Of a stretch of 51,079 nucleotides of DNA, positions 17,397 through 27,155 are shown in pieces. The position numbers and the translations under genes are program-made. Under the pieces are notes generated by a model, which worked only from the letters and a program-made list of their open reading frames with translations, searched no databases and was not told where the DNA came from. The stretch comes from a bacterium (GTDB lineage Bacteria; Gemmatimonadota; Glassbacteria; GWA2-58-10): positions 1 to 51,079 of the forward strand of contig JAJFUG010000177.1 of NCBI GenBank assembly GCA_021372515.1. Reading direction: 5' to 3'. The first letter of the stretch is position 1. The number at the start of each line of letters is the position of its first letter.

Positions 17397-20300
17397 ATGT
17401 TGAAACCAACGAAGTTGAACTTCCTGTGCGTAATCGCGGCCTTGCTGTGTACGTGCTCAAGCCTGATGGCTCAGTTGAGCACGGTGAAGATCGAGGGGAT
17501 TGTCCGTGACAAGGATACGGGCAACCCTATACAGGGGGCGCAGGTGTCTGTTGAGGGCACCCGGCTGGGCAATGTCACCAATACCGACGGTTACTATTTC
17601 ATTCTCAGCGTCCCGCCCGGCCGCCAGGCCATCACCTTCACCTACACCGGCTATCAGAAGCTGACCATCAAGGACCAGTTGCTGCTGGCCGGCCAGACCG
17701 CCACCGTGAACGCGAATCTGAGTTCCACGGTGGTCGAGATGCAGGGGATCACGATCGAGGGTGAATCCGAAATCCTGGTGCCCCGCGACAACACGGTGAC
17801 AAAGCAGCGCCTGACCGCCACTGACATAGCCGAGACCCCGGCCACGAGGCTCGAGGACATGATGGTCCTGCAGGCCGGAGTGCAGATCGGCGGACGTGAC
17901 GCAGCGGGGCGCGGCCTGCGCATCCGCGGCGGCCGTCTGGGCGAGGAAGGCATGGTTGTGGACGGGATCATGGTCCGCAACTACACCGCAAATCCCTTTG
18001 CCAACGGCGCGAGCTGGGTTTTCGAGCAGGAGATCGGCTCCACCAGCGAGGACGCCACGCCGCAGGAATTCTCGGTTGACGCGGTGGAGCAGGTGGATAT
18101 CATCACCGGCGGGTTCCAGGCCGAGTACGGCAATGTCCAGTCCGGCATAATCAACATCGTGACCAAGGAAGGCGGCCCGGACTATCGCGGGAGCCTCCGT
18201 TTCACGACTGACGAGCAGCAGCCGCGCACCTCGGACTGGGGCTACAACCAGGTCCAGGCCAGTATCGGCGGCCCGGTCCCGCTGGTCCCGAACATGTATT
18301 TCCAGGGTTCCGGCGAAATCCAGGGCCAGGCCGACCGCACCCCGACCCATGCGGACGAGGGCTTCCGCGGCGTGAACCAGGATTTCGTCGACCGCATGAA
18401 CGAGGCTATCCGCAACGATTCATACCTGAGCAAGCTCGCCACCCCGCCGTACAACCTCGACATGTTCAAGACCGGCCACGCTTTCTACGCCTCCAAAACC
18501 GGAGTGCAGGCCTCGCTGTTCTCGCCCGGCAACCCGGTCCGCCTGCCCGGCAACTGGGGCGACCGCACGCTGAGTTCGGGCAAGATCACCTATTCACCCG
18601 TCAAGAACCTCAAACTGCTGGTTTCGAACAACTGGACGCGCAACCAGATGTCCTACCCCTGGGGCTGGTCGGGTGAGGGCAACTATTTCCAGAGCGGGGT
18701 GATCGACCGGACCACCGATTTCTATAACCGCTACATATCGGCGTCCTGGGAAAACAGTCCGTACTGGGCGAAGGGCTTTGACCGGTTCGTCGTCCCGCAG
18801 TCTTTCGGACGCCGCAGCCGGACGAATACGACGCTCCTGGGGGCAGATTGGTTCTTCTGGCAGAATGCCTCGCGCAGCGCCAACCTGCAGTTCCGCTACA
18901 TGCGGTTGAACACCCAGGAAATCAACTCCTCGAGCCTGAGGACCAACTACGAGCGCGACACTTTCCTGAGCTGGTCCCCGCACGACATCCAGTTCGAGGT
19001 CGAGACCTATCCGAACAAGGAAAACCCGCTGCTGCCGGAAAAGAAGCTGGCGTACCTGCCCAACGGCAACGAGGCCTGGCTGCAGGGGCAGTACTATGAA
19101 ACCGCCTTCGCCATGGAAACCATGTCCGTGTACTACCTTTCGTACCGTTATCTGAAGGAGCAGCAGGATAACTACAAGGTGGACCTGGATTTCCAGATGA
19201 ACCGCACCAACCGCGCGAAGATCGGTTACCAGTACACCGGGATCAACAACGACCAGTACAGCATCATTTACTCGAGCCCTCTGCGCGACCCGCGCAACGA
19301 GTTCCACTACAAGCCGCCTATCTATGCGGCTTACGTGCAGAACCGGACCGACCTGGGTGATTTCGTGTTCAACTACGGCCTGCGCTATGACGGTTTCCAG
19401 CATAACGCGAACTGGGGGTTGACCGCTTCGAACCAGTACGGTGACAGGTTCAGTCCGCATGCATTCCACGAATGGTCGCCCCGCTTCGACGTCGGGTTCC
19501 CGGTGACCGACAAATCGCAGCTTCGTTTCAGCTACGGTGTGTTCTCGCAGCTTCCCACCCTGGCCCTGATGTTCGACCGGGCCAATCCGGGCGGACTGGA
19601 ATACAGCCGCACGGACGCTTTCGAGAGCGGCCTGAGCTACCTGGTGAACAACGACCTGATGCTGGATGTCGTGGCTTTCTACCGGGATGTGGACGGGAAC
19701 GTGGCCCAGAAGACCTTCTTCCGTGACTACTACGCCTGGCACGAGCAACTGCGCAGCCGCGATTGGATCGAGGGCTACACCAACCGCGACAACGGGAATA
19801 TCAAGGGCGTGGATTTCAAGCTGGCCAAGCGCTTCTCCAAAAACTACTCCTATAACCTGATGTACACCCTGCAGTTCAGCCGCACCACCGGAAGCGCCTA
19901 CAACAGCAGTCCGTCGATAGACGCCTCCACGAACGAGATTTTCACGCCCCCGGACGAGCTGCGCCCCATCGACGGTGACCGCACGCACAAGTTCACGGCC
20001 CAGTTCAACTACCTTGTCCCGCAGGATTTCAAGGCCGGGACTGTCTACAACAAGATACTGAGCAACGTGCGGGGTTACGCTCTCTTTTCGTTCCAGAGCG
20101 GCGAGCCGCTCCTGAAACGCGGCAACGGCTCCGGCTATACGAAGCAGGAGGATGCGGCCCTGACGAGCATGTGGGACGGTTACAATTTCTTCCGCGGCCG
20201 TTGGTACACGAACATGGATATCCGTCTGTCCAAGGCTTTCAGGCTGGGTCGCACGCGCCAGGTGTCGGTCTTCGGAGAGGTCTTCAACCTCCTGAACCGC

Positions 20301-20567
20301 CGGAACAACTCACAGTATCCCACCTACGGCGGCTACGAGCAGTCCGTGAAGACCCAGAACGCCGGACTGGACCTGGTCTGGGATGATCTGACCTCCAGCG
20401 ATTCCAGGCACGTTCTGTTCAACAGCGATTTCAACGGCGACGGGATCCTGAGCCGGTCCGAAGCGGTGTTGGGCGCCTATGCCGAAAGCATGCTCCAGAA
20501 CACAATGGATAAGCGCATCTGGGGCACGGCGCGTCAGATCCGCATGGGAATCGATTTCTCTTTCTGA
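17397..20567 (+). CDS. TonB-dependent receptor with CarboxypepD_reg domain
   Basis: This outer-membrane receptor of about 1056 residues has a signal peptide (cleavage near LMAQ-LS), a CarboxypepD_reg-like beta-sandwich (about 28-105, GIVRDKDTGNPIQGAQVSVEGTRLGNVTN), a plug (about 120-260, with RGLRIRGGRLGEEGMVVDGI), and a 22-strand-type barrel ending in Phe (IDFSF). Near the C-terminus, about D1011, DFNGDGILSRSE is an EF-hand-like calcium loop. This architecture takes up ligands in SusC-like and related families. ATG 17397 is chosen for GGAGGG 6 bases upstream; the open frame reaches back to 17328 without a site. The next two genes in the same direction are a secreted protein and a PorV/PorQ-like barrel, so one transcript is likely. 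Confidence 0.92.
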   Translation: MLKPTKLNFLCVIAALLCTCSSLMAQLSTVKIEGIVRDKDTGNPIQGAQVSVEGTRLGNVTNTDGYYFILSVPPGRQAITFTYTGYQKLTIKDQLLLAGQTATVNANLSSTVVEMQGITIEGESEILVPRDNTVTKQRLTATDIAETPATRLEDMMVLQAGVQIGGRDAAGRGLRIRGGRLGEEGMVVDGIMVRNYTANPFANGASWVFEQEIGSTSEDATPQEFSVDAVEQVDIITGGFQAEYGNVQSGIINIVTKEGGPDYRGSLRFTTDEQQPRTSDWGYNQVQASIGGPVPLVPNMYFQGSGEIQGQADRTPTHADEGFRGVNQDFVDRMNEAIRNDSYLSKLATPPYNLDMFKTGHAFYASKTGVQASLFSPGNPVRLPGNWGDRTLSSGKITYSPVKNLKLLVSNNWTRNQMSYPWGWSGEGNYFQSGVIDRTTDFYNRYISASWENSPYWAKGFDRFVVPQSFGRRSRTNTTLLGADWFFWQNASRSANLQFRYMRLNTQEINSSSLRTNYERDTFLSWSPHDIQFEVETYPNKENPLLPEKKLAYLPNGNEAWLQGQYYETAFAMETMSVYYLSYRYLKEQQDNYKVDLDFQMNRTNRAKIGYQYTGINNDQYSIIYSSPLRDPRNEFHYKPPIYAAYVQNRTDLGDFVFNYGLRYDGFQHNANWGLTASNQYGDRFSPHAFHEWSPRFDVGFPVTDKSQLRFSYGVFSQLPTLALMFDRANPGGLEYSRTDAFESGLSYLVNNDLMLDVVAFYRDVDGNVAQKTFFRDYYAWHEQLRSRDWIEGYTNRDNGNIKGVDFKLAKRFSKNYSYNLMYTLQFSRTTGSAYNSSPSIDASTNEIFTPPDELRPIDGDRTHKFTAQFNYLVPQDFKAGTVYNKILSNVRGYALFSFQSGEPLLKRGNGSGYTKQEDAALTSMWDGYNFFRGRWYTNMDIRLSKAFRLGRTRQVSVFGEVFNLLNRRNNSQYPTYGGYEQSVKTQNAGLDLVWDDLTSSDSRHVLFNSDFNGDGILSRSEAVLGAYAESMLQNTMDKRIWGTARQIRMGIDFSF

Positions 20568-20635
20568 GCCGGACCTTGAGACGGCGGAAAGGTTTCGCTC
20601 GGCTTAATTGTCAGTGAGAAACAGTGGAGATTACT

Positions 20636-23600
20636 ATGATGCGAAATGGCATTATTCTGGTTACACTCGCGGCGATTCTCGGCCTGACGGTCTCACCGTC
20701 CCAGGCTGAGATGCTGTCGAGCCGGTTCTCCACCGGGAACAATGTCGGATTTCAGATACAATCGAGCGGTTGGGGCGGTGCGTTTCACAGCACCAGCGTC
20801 CAGTTCCCGCGCGGTTCCGGCAACTACATGGGCAACGACAACTGGAATTTCGTCATCTGCACCACCCGCGATTTCAACGGCGACGGTCTCCCGGAAGACA
20901 CCTGCATGCAGCAGGACGGACGCAACGATGTCAGCGGCTGGTGCTCACCGCTGCCGGAGTGCGAGCAGTACCTCGCCGAGACATTCGCGGCCGGCGATGA
21001 CAATCTGGAAGGCCCGACGCTGTCTAAGTACCGGCAGGTCTGGAGCACCAAGGATGCGGACAACCTGCTGGACTGGCCGATCGAGGCGCGCGAGGGGTTT
21101 TCTCCCAGCGGAGCCCCGATAGTCCACGGCGCGGAGACCATGTTCGTGCACACGGGCGATGCGCTGCTGACCTGGCTGAACAACATTTCCACCTGCAGTT
21201 ATATCGGGATCAGCGCTTATTTCCTGGACTTCGCCGAGGGGAATAACATCGTTTTCCTGCATTACCTGGTCGGCAATTCTTCGATGTATGCCAAATACCA
21301 CAGTAACAGAGGGATTAAAGCGTCGAACCCGGATCCGAGAATCATGAACAACCAGGACGGCTGGACCTGGAAAGGCGTGATGGTCTGGGAAAGCCGCCAG
21401 ATGAATTTCGGCGGTGATGGTGATATCGCCTGGGGTTATCATCCGGAGAAAGAGATCTGGATGACTTACTCCGAAAAGCCCACTCTCAGCACCTACACCC
21501 CCCAGTATCCGTTCCTGGTGGGCGGCAAGATGCTGAAACCGCCCATGTACAACGGCGAATCCGCCCGGATGACCAACCTGATCCATTCCGGCTCCGATTT
21601 CGGGTTCAAAGCCGGACCCGACATGTATTACAGCGCGGTCTCTCCGGAAGGCAAGAAATACCGGATGGGAAGGGGTTTGGTGGACGAGTGCGCCCCTTAT
21701 TTCCTGGGCACGGTCAGTCCCTGGACCGGACGGGAGGGGACCGGCACTCCGGGTGTGCTGCAGCCCTCGGATGCGAATTATTCCAAGTGGCTCTGGGGGG
21801 CCAGCAACTGGAGAGACGTGGCTTTCTATTCCGAGCTTCACGACGTCACGTCGCGCGACACGTTCTCCTTCGATTACGCCTACATGTTCTGCTATCCGGC
21901 CACTTTGCCGCTGCAGCTTCCGACCAAGACAGTGGACAACATCATCTCCGGTTATATCCAGGAAGCGTTCAAGCCCATGGAGCAGTATGCCGAGGTGGCG
22001 CAGTCGGTGCACGATGGCGGGTACATCCTTCCGACCGCTCCGCTGGTGCCTGAGATGACCATCATTCCCGGTGACCGCCAGGTCACGCTCACCTGGAGCG
22101 ATATCGATGTCCAGAGCCCGGACCCGTATTACACTTTCCTGCAGGCGAACAACCTCGACCCGAACAACCATTATGTCGAGTACGATTTCGAGGGTTTCCG
22201 TCTGTTCCGCAGCTATGTCGGTCCGAACGACACGCACAGCGAACTGCTGATGGACTGCAACAAGTCGTCCAACAACCTGAAGTTTTTCTACGTGGACAAA
22301 CTTGCGGACGACCGTCTTTACAGCCGCATGAAGAACGGGATGAAGGTCTGGTACGCGCTGGTGCCTTACGACAAGAATTACGACCCGGCCACAGGCGCCC
22401 AGTTCAGCCTGCCGGATGCGGCCTCGGGCAAGGTCTGGAACCGGACCGGCGTACCGGGGCTGTACAACGTGATTCCGCGCTCCGATGCCAGCAATTTCAA
22501 GGCGGCCAGCATCGCCAGCGTAAACTACATCCCGGCGGATGGCCTGGAGCGCCAGGACGCTTTCATTTACACTCTGGCCGGCGACGGAACGGGCAGGATC
22601 GTTGAAGACCCGTTGCTGCTGGCGCCCGCGATATCCGCGATGAGTTTCATTCCGGTGAACAACGAGCGGATAACGCAGGATAAAACTCTCTACATCAAGT
22701 GCGTAAGCTATGACAAGTACTGGAACTGCTCGGGCCGGAACACCACGGGCGGCATGAGGGGGCTGGTTCTGGTGGACGGCAGCTACGAGACCCCGGAGTT
22801 TGATCTCTACGGCGGCAAGACCAACGATCAGACAATCACTTTCCAGGGCCCGGTCGATGCTGTCGGCCTCAATTATGCCATGGATGTGACCTTCACCAGC
22901 CTGATAACCCAGGTTTCGAATAAGACCACCTCCTACATGGAAGCAGGGGCGGACACCGCGCGGTTCAAGATCACCATCCCCAATGTCGCCGATTGCGCAG
23001 GTGTCGCGTCCAGACCCAATCAGCCGCCGAGCATGGTGTCCCTGACCCGGAACGGAAGGTTCTCGGTGACCTGGAAGGATGCTGGAGGCGGCAACTTGAC
23101 CCTGGAGGTCAAGGACCTGACACGCAACCGGGCCGTGCCGCATGCGGACTACCCGGATCAGGACGGCTGGGGTTTCCAGACCAAGGAAGGTTTCGGCGCG
23201 AATATCGGCGCCAACAACAAACGCGGCACGTATTTCGACGAGGCTTTCGTCGCCCTGCTGCCGTTCAATGAGCGTACGGTCAAGATGCCGGAGACCATGC
23301 CCGCCGATAACATTGAGCATTTCGGGTTGTACCTGAACGGCATCCTGTGGCGTTTCGACCTCGCAGGCACCAACGGCGACGGCGTGGATGGAATCACGAT
23401 GCCGCTGCCCGGCTCGGTTTGGACCGTGACCAACGTTTTCGGAAGCTGGAACAGCGACAAGACCGTGTTCACGCAAGTCCCCGAGCTTCCCGCTGTCGGC
23501 GACAAATGGGAGATCAAGATCGACCGGAGCACGCTGAATCCGGAGGACGCCGACCTGAGTAGGATCAAGGCGGTCCCGAACCCGTACATCGCCAGCTCGT

Positions 23601-23929
23601 TGCTCGACCTGTCGGCCACGCAACGCCGCATCGATTTCGTCAACCTGCCGGACCGCTGCACTATCCGTATCTTCTCGATGGGCGGCAACCTGGTCAACGT
23701 GCTCAACCACATCGGGGCGAACCGTTCCGGCTGGGGGAATTACACCGACTGGGACCATCTGACCGTGAACGAACCCAAGGTCATGACCGGTTTCGACAAT
23801 CACAGTGGAAATGAACCGTGGGATCTGAGGAACCGTTTCGGACAGACGGTCGCCAGCGGCCTCTATTTCTTCCACGTGACGGATTCGCGGGGCAAGACAT
23901 TTACGGGCAAGTTCTATATCGTCCTTTAA
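20636..23929 (+). CDS. Large secreted protein with FlgD/type IX-like C-terminal domain
   Basis: The 1097-residue protein begins with a signal peptide (MMRNGIILVTLAAILGLTV..., cleavage near SQA-EM). The middle contains an FnIII-like region (about 465-560, PGDRQVTLTWSDID) and no catalytic motif that I recognise. The last roughly 100 residues (AVPNPYIASS, TIRIFSMGGNLVNVL, GQTVASGLYFFHVTDSRGK, FTGKFYIVL) match the FlgD-like/por-secretion C-terminal fold that marks cargo of type IX-like export in FCB bacteria. ATG 20636 has GTGGAG upstream; the adjacent ATG 20639 is possible. Sitting between the TonB receptor and the PorV-like gene, it is likely a surface partner of the receptor. Its ligand is unknown. 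Confidence 0.8.
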   Translation: MMRNGIILVTLAAILGLTVSPSQAEMLSSRFSTGNNVGFQIQSSGWGGAFHSTSVQFPRGSGNYMGNDNWNFVICTTRDFNGDGLPEDTCMQQDGRNDVSGWCSPLPECEQYLAETFAAGDDNLEGPTLSKYRQVWSTKDADNLLDWPIEAREGFSPSGAPIVHGAETMFVHTGDALLTWLNNISTCSYIGISAYFLDFAEGNNIVFLHYLVGNSSMYAKYHSNRGIKASNPDPRIMNNQDGWTWKGVMVWESRQMNFGGDGDIAWGYHPEKEIWMTYSEKPTLSTYTPQYPFLVGGKMLKPPMYNGESARMTNLIHSGSDFGFKAGPDMYYSAVSPEGKKYRMGRGLVDECAPYFLGTVSPWTGREGTGTPGVLQPSDANYSKWLWGASNWRDVAFYSELHDVTSRDTFSFDYAYMFCYPATLPLQLPTKTVDNIISGYIQEAFKPMEQYAEVAQSVHDGGYILPTAPLVPEMTIIPGDRQVTLTWSDIDVQSPDPYYTFLQANNLDPNNHYVEYDFEGFRLFRSYVGPNDTHSELLMDCNKSSNNLKFFYVDKLADDRLYSRMKNGMKVWYALVPYDKNYDPATGAQFSLPDAASGKVWNRTGVPGLYNVIPRSDASNFKAASIASVNYIPADGLERQDAFIYTLAGDGTGRIVEDPLLLAPAISAMSFIPVNNERITQDKTLYIKCVSYDKYWNCSGRNTTGGMRGLVLVDGSYETPEFDLYGGKTNDQTITFQGPVDAVGLNYAMDVTFTSLITQVSNKTTSYMEAGADTARFKITIPNVADCAGVASRPNQPPSMVSLTRNGRFSVTWKDAGGGNLTLEVKDLTRNRAVPHADYPDQDGWGFQTKEGFGANIGANNKRGTYFDEAFVALLPFNERTVKMPETMPADNIEHFGLYLNGILWRFDLAGTNGDGVDGITMPLPGSVWTVTNVFGSWNSDKTVFTQVPELPAVGDKWEIKIDRSTLNPEDADLSRIKAVPNPYIASSLLDLSATQRRIDFVNLPDRCTIRIFSMGGNLVNVLNHIGANRSGWGNYTDWDHLTVNEPKVMTGFDNHSGNEPWDLRNRFGQTVASGLYFFHVTDSRGKTFTGKFYIVL

Positions 23930-23990
23930 CAGGATCAACACCTTGAACTTGAACGGGATCTTTCCCCGCTGCCTATACGGAGGTTTGATA

Positions 23991-25205
23991 ATGATAAGTA
24001 AAACGGCCATACGAGCCATGTTCACGGCCTGTGCGGTCCTGACACTGGTGGCGGCCGGCCTGCAAGCGCAGGGCGTGGGCCGTCAGGACTACTCCGGGCT
24101 GGATAAGTACATCGACCAGGGGCGGATGGACAACTCCTCGTTTGTCGGAGTCCGCGCCGCGGAGTTCCTGACCATCCCGGTGGGAGCACGGGGTATCGCC
24201 CTGGGCAGCGCCTACACCGCGGTCACGGACGATATCAGCTCGATCTGGTGGAACCCGGCCGGTCTGGGATTCCTGCGTAACCGCGAAATGATGCTGAACG
24301 TAGTCGACTACACCCTGGACCTGACCTACAGCTATGCTGCCGCGGCCATGCCGTTTGCCGACGGTAAGGTGGTGGTGGGCGGGTTCTTCGGTTACCTCGA
24401 CATTCCGGACATGGAGATCACCACGATCTCCAGCCCCGAGGGCACCGGAAGCACGTTCAACGCCTACGATTTCCAGATGGGCGGATCGCTGGCCTACAAT
24501 TTCTCGGATCGCTTCGTCGGCGGCCTGAGCGCCAAGTACGTGCATCAGGACGTGTGGGGCAACCTGGGCGCCAACGCGTTCGCCATTGACGCCGGTGCGA
24601 TCTACCACACCGAGTTCATGGAGCGCGAGATCCGTTTCGCTTTCGCGATCCAGAACCTGGGCACCAACATGACCATGAACGGGCCGGTGCTCCTGGAATC
24701 CGTCGGGCCACAGAGCCTCCAGACCGGCAACCTGCCAGGCGGCTATGAGGATTATCCCAACGATCCTTACGCCATGAGCCGCCGTCTGGACCGGGAGGTT
24801 TTCTTCCGCACCCACACCTACCGGCTGCCCACGACGATGAAGATCGCGCTGGCCTACAACCTTTACACCGGCGAGAAGATGAACTGGATGGCCTCCGCCG
24901 AGCTCTGGCGTCCCAGCTACATTCCGCTTTCCTACGCCACCGGCACCGAGATAAACTACAACTTCAATCCGGCCATTTCGGCGGCCCTGCGGCTGGGCTG
25001 GCAGATCCAGACCGACGAGTACACCGAGGATAAGGACCAGATGGGTTACGAGTACCTCGGGGATGATCCGACCTGGCGCGGGTTCAGCGTCGGAGGCGGC
25101 GTGCAGCGCACGATCGGCGACATGATCCTGCGTTTCAACTATGCCTGGAAGAACAAGGGTCGGTTGTCCGCGGATAACTTCTTCTCCGTGTCCTTCGGGT
25201 TCTGA
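23991..25205 (+). CDS. PorV/PorQ-like outer membrane barrel protein
   Basis: This 404-residue protein has a signal peptide (cleavage near LQAQ-GV) followed by the family hallmark FLTIPVGARGIALGSAYTAVTDDISSIWWNPAGL (shown in parts: VGARGIALGSA and WWNPAGL), then alternating beta strands and a terminal aromatic (SVSFGF). It belongs to the FadL-like PorV/PorQ group that helps type IX export or surface attachment. ATG 23991 is selected because GGAGG lies 8 bases upstream; an in-frame TTG at 23943 is unlikely. It follows the secreted C-terminal-domain protein by 61 bp, consistent with joint action at the cell surface. Confidence 0.87.
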   Translation: MISKTAIRAMFTACAVLTLVAAGLQAQGVGRQDYSGLDKYIDQGRMDNSSFVGVRAAEFLTIPVGARGIALGSAYTAVTDDISSIWWNPAGLGFLRNREMMLNVVDYTLDLTYSYAAAAMPFADGKVVVGGFFGYLDIPDMEITTISSPEGTGSTFNAYDFQMGGSLAYNFSDRFVGGLSAKYVHQDVWGNLGANAFAIDAGAIYHTEFMEREIRFAFAIQNLGTNMTMNGPVLLESVGPQSLQTGNLPGGYEDYPNDPYAMSRRLDREVFFRTHTYRLPTTMKIALAYNLYTGEKMNWMASAELWRPSYIPLSYATGTEINYNFNPAISAALRLGWQIQTDEYTEDKDQMGYEYLGDDPTWRGFSVGGGVQRTIGDMILRFNYAWKNKGRLSADNFFSVSFGF

Positions 25206-25228
25206 CCTTTCTGCAGCAACTTGAAACG

Positions 25229-25280
25229 GCCTGCCCCCTGAATCCTGCCCGCAACGGCGGACTGGATGAAGGGGGCAGGC
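25229..25280. terminator. Long-loop GC-rich inverted repeat after PorV-like gene
   Basis: GCCTGCCCCC (25229-25238) pairs with GGGGGCAGGC (25271-25280) around a 32-base loop, 24 bp after the PorV-like stop. There is no T-tract, so it may be an mRNA-end or Rho-assisted stop and not an intrinsic terminator. Confidence 0.4.
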
Positions 25281-25423
25281 TGATCAGTTATGGAACACCT
25301 GCCGGGAACGTTGCCCGTTTTCCGATATACGGGCGGCGGGATGGAAGGACAAGCTCCGGCGGGTCCTGAAACGACGCGACTTTACCCCGGGCCAGACCCG
25401 ATTGCAGGGAGATAGGGCAAAGG

Positions 25424-27052
25424 ATGACTTGCACAAAGCCGTTAAAACACAAGCCTGTGTTTCTGATTCTGGGAGTTACGGTCTCGCTCCTGATGGTCGG
25501 CTTGCTGAGAGCGGTCACCGAATCGCAGGGTGCGAACGGGGTGGTGTATCAGGAGGATGTGAACGGGGACGGCGAGGTGACGCTGATGGATGCGCTGGCC
25601 CTTCTGCTGCTCGGCCGGGCCGACCCGTCCGACCCCAGGGCGGATTACAACTGGGACGGCGTATATTCGATGGCCGATGTCAAAGCGATGCTGATCAACA
25701 TTGTCCGCGAACGTCTGACGCCTCTCGAAACCGTGGTGTACCCGGTCAGGACCGACGAGTTCCTTCTGAACCCAGGCATGGGTTTCTGCTCCATAGGCGC
25801 TTTCTACTCCTGGCTGAAGACTTACGACCCCAAATATCCCCCCTGCGCCAATGTCTATTACCGCTGGTACTGGAGCCAGATCCAGCCGGCCGAGGACAAG
25901 ATCGATTTCGAGATGATCGACGGGCTGATGGACAAGGCGAAGAGAGAGGGCCAGACTTTCTGCATGCGCGTGATGTGCCAGGACGGCGCGGTGTACGTGC
26001 CGCAGTGGCTGATAGACAAGGGGCTCAAGGGCCGGTATTACGATGAAAAGGACCATTCGAAAGGGTTTCAGCCGGATTATTCGGACCCTCTGTTCATCGA
26101 GTACCACAGCCGGTTGATCAAGGCGCTGGCGGAGCGTTACGATGGAGACCCGAACCTGTATTATGTTGACATTGGGTCGGTCGGTTCCTGGGGTGAATGG
26201 AACACGGCCGGAGCGCCGGAAGGCTTCCAGATGCCTGCGGAACCGGTATTAAATGACATAATAAAGCTCTACCTGGATAGTTTCACCAAAACAAAGCTTT
26301 TGATGCTGATAGGCGATTACATGGATTACGCTATCGAGCGCGGGACGGGCTACCGCGCCGATTGCCTGGGCGACTGGGGCATGTGGAGCGACAACTGGAG
26401 CCACATGACCACCATCTACCCCGACTTTTTGGCAAAAACCCCGAAAGCCCTGGAGGCCTGGAAGCACTCGCCGGTGGCGTTCGAGGCCTGCAACACCTGC
26501 ACCACCTGGTACCTCGACGGCATGGGCGGCCGCTTCACCCGGGAGATGGCCCGCGACACCACGATCGCGCAGTCCCTGGCCTGGCACCTTTCCTGGATGA
26601 ACCTGTGTTACGGTCCCAAATTCGAGGAACTGCCCGATGAATGGATCCAGGCCTACCTCGAATGGGGCAAGAAAATGGGCTACCGCTTCGTGCTGCGCAG
26701 CCTGGCCCACCCGTCCCGCGTGACCGCGGGCGGGCAGCTGCCGCTCAGGATGGACTGGGAGAATGCCGGAGTGGCGCCCTCTTACTACTTGCACCCCCTG
26801 GCCGTGCAGTTCCGCAACACCGTGAGCAAGGAAACCTGGGTCGTAAATACGGATGCCGACATCCGGGAGTGGCTGCCCGGGCAGGTGAATTACAACACGG
26901 TCGTGACCGTGCCGGACAGCCTGACTCCGGGCGAGTACGAACTCGGTCTTGCCATGCTCGACAGGACCGGCAAAGACCCCAGGATAAAATTCGCCGTCGA
27001 GGGAGCGGCCGAGGACGGCTGGTACCGTCTGAGCCGCGTGCGGGTGCACTGA
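25424..27052 (+). CDS. Secreted dockerin-containing DUF4832 (glycoside-hydrolase-like) protein
   Basis: The 542-residue protein has an N-terminal signal or anchor helix (about 11-30), then a type I dockerin pair: DVNGDGEVTLMDALALL (calcium loop at D45-N47-D49) and ADYNWDGVYSMADVKAML (D74-N76-D78). From about 105 onward a beta/alpha-barrel-like domain with YYRWYWSQIQP and SWGEWNTAG matches the GH42-like N-terminal part of DUF4832 proteins; the end (about 425-542) is beta-rich, DUF4832-like. The dockerin at the N-terminus suggests calcium-dependent docking to a cohesin-like partner, none of which is in the window. Substrate is unknown; polysaccharide or glycan is inferred from the fold. A GGGAG lies about 10 bases before the start. 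Confidence 0.82.
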   Translation: MTCTKPLKHKPVFLILGVTVSLLMVGLLRAVTESQGANGVVYQEDVNGDGEVTLMDALALLLLGRADPSDPRADYNWDGVYSMADVKAMLINIVRERLTPLETVVYPVRTDEFLLNPGMGFCSIGAFYSWLKTYDPKYPPCANVYYRWYWSQIQPAEDKIDFEMIDGLMDKAKREGQTFCMRVMCQDGAVYVPQWLIDKGLKGRYYDEKDHSKGFQPDYSDPLFIEYHSRLIKALAERYDGDPNLYYVDIGSVGSWGEWNTAGAPEGFQMPAEPVLNDIIKLYLDSFTKTKLLMLIGDYMDYAIERGTGYRADCLGDWGMWSDNWSHMTTIYPDFLAKTPKALEAWKHSPVAFEACNTCTTWYLDGMGGRFTREMARDTTIAQSLAWHLSWMNLCYGPKFEELPDEWIQAYLEWGKKMGYRFVLRSLAHPSRVTAGGQLPLRMDWENAGVAPSYYLHPLAVQFRNTVSKETWVVNTDADIREWLPGQVNYNTVVTVPDSLTPGEYELGLAMLDRTGKDPRIKFAVEGAAEDGWYRLSRVRVH

Positions 27053-27100
27053 CCGGTAAGGACTGGGTATTACCGGGGGATGACTGTTTCCGGTGGGAGT

Positions 27101-27131
27101 AAAAAAGCCGGGCCGAATTTCCGGCCCGGCT
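27101..27131 (-). terminator. Rho-independent terminator of HTH/AbrB-like gene, copy 2
   Basis: AGCCGGGCC pairs with GGCCCGGCT (9-bp arms, 8-base loop), with six T after the stem on the minus strand. It is the counterpart of the terminator at 9408-9440 and 25 bp from the stop at 27156. Confidence 0.85.
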
Positions 27132-27155
27132 GTAACCGTATCTTCCGGCAGACAC

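Noticed and set aside
18594-19988. Minus-strand open frame opposite the TonB receptor
   Set aside because: Antisense to strong barrel sequence, His/Val/Arg-rich and without motifs.
20945-24025. Minus-strand open frame of about 1026 codons opposite the secreted protein
   Set aside because: It is the antisense shadow of a GC-rich real gene; composition is Arg/Val/His-rich, without domain patterns, ribosome-binding site or neighbours.
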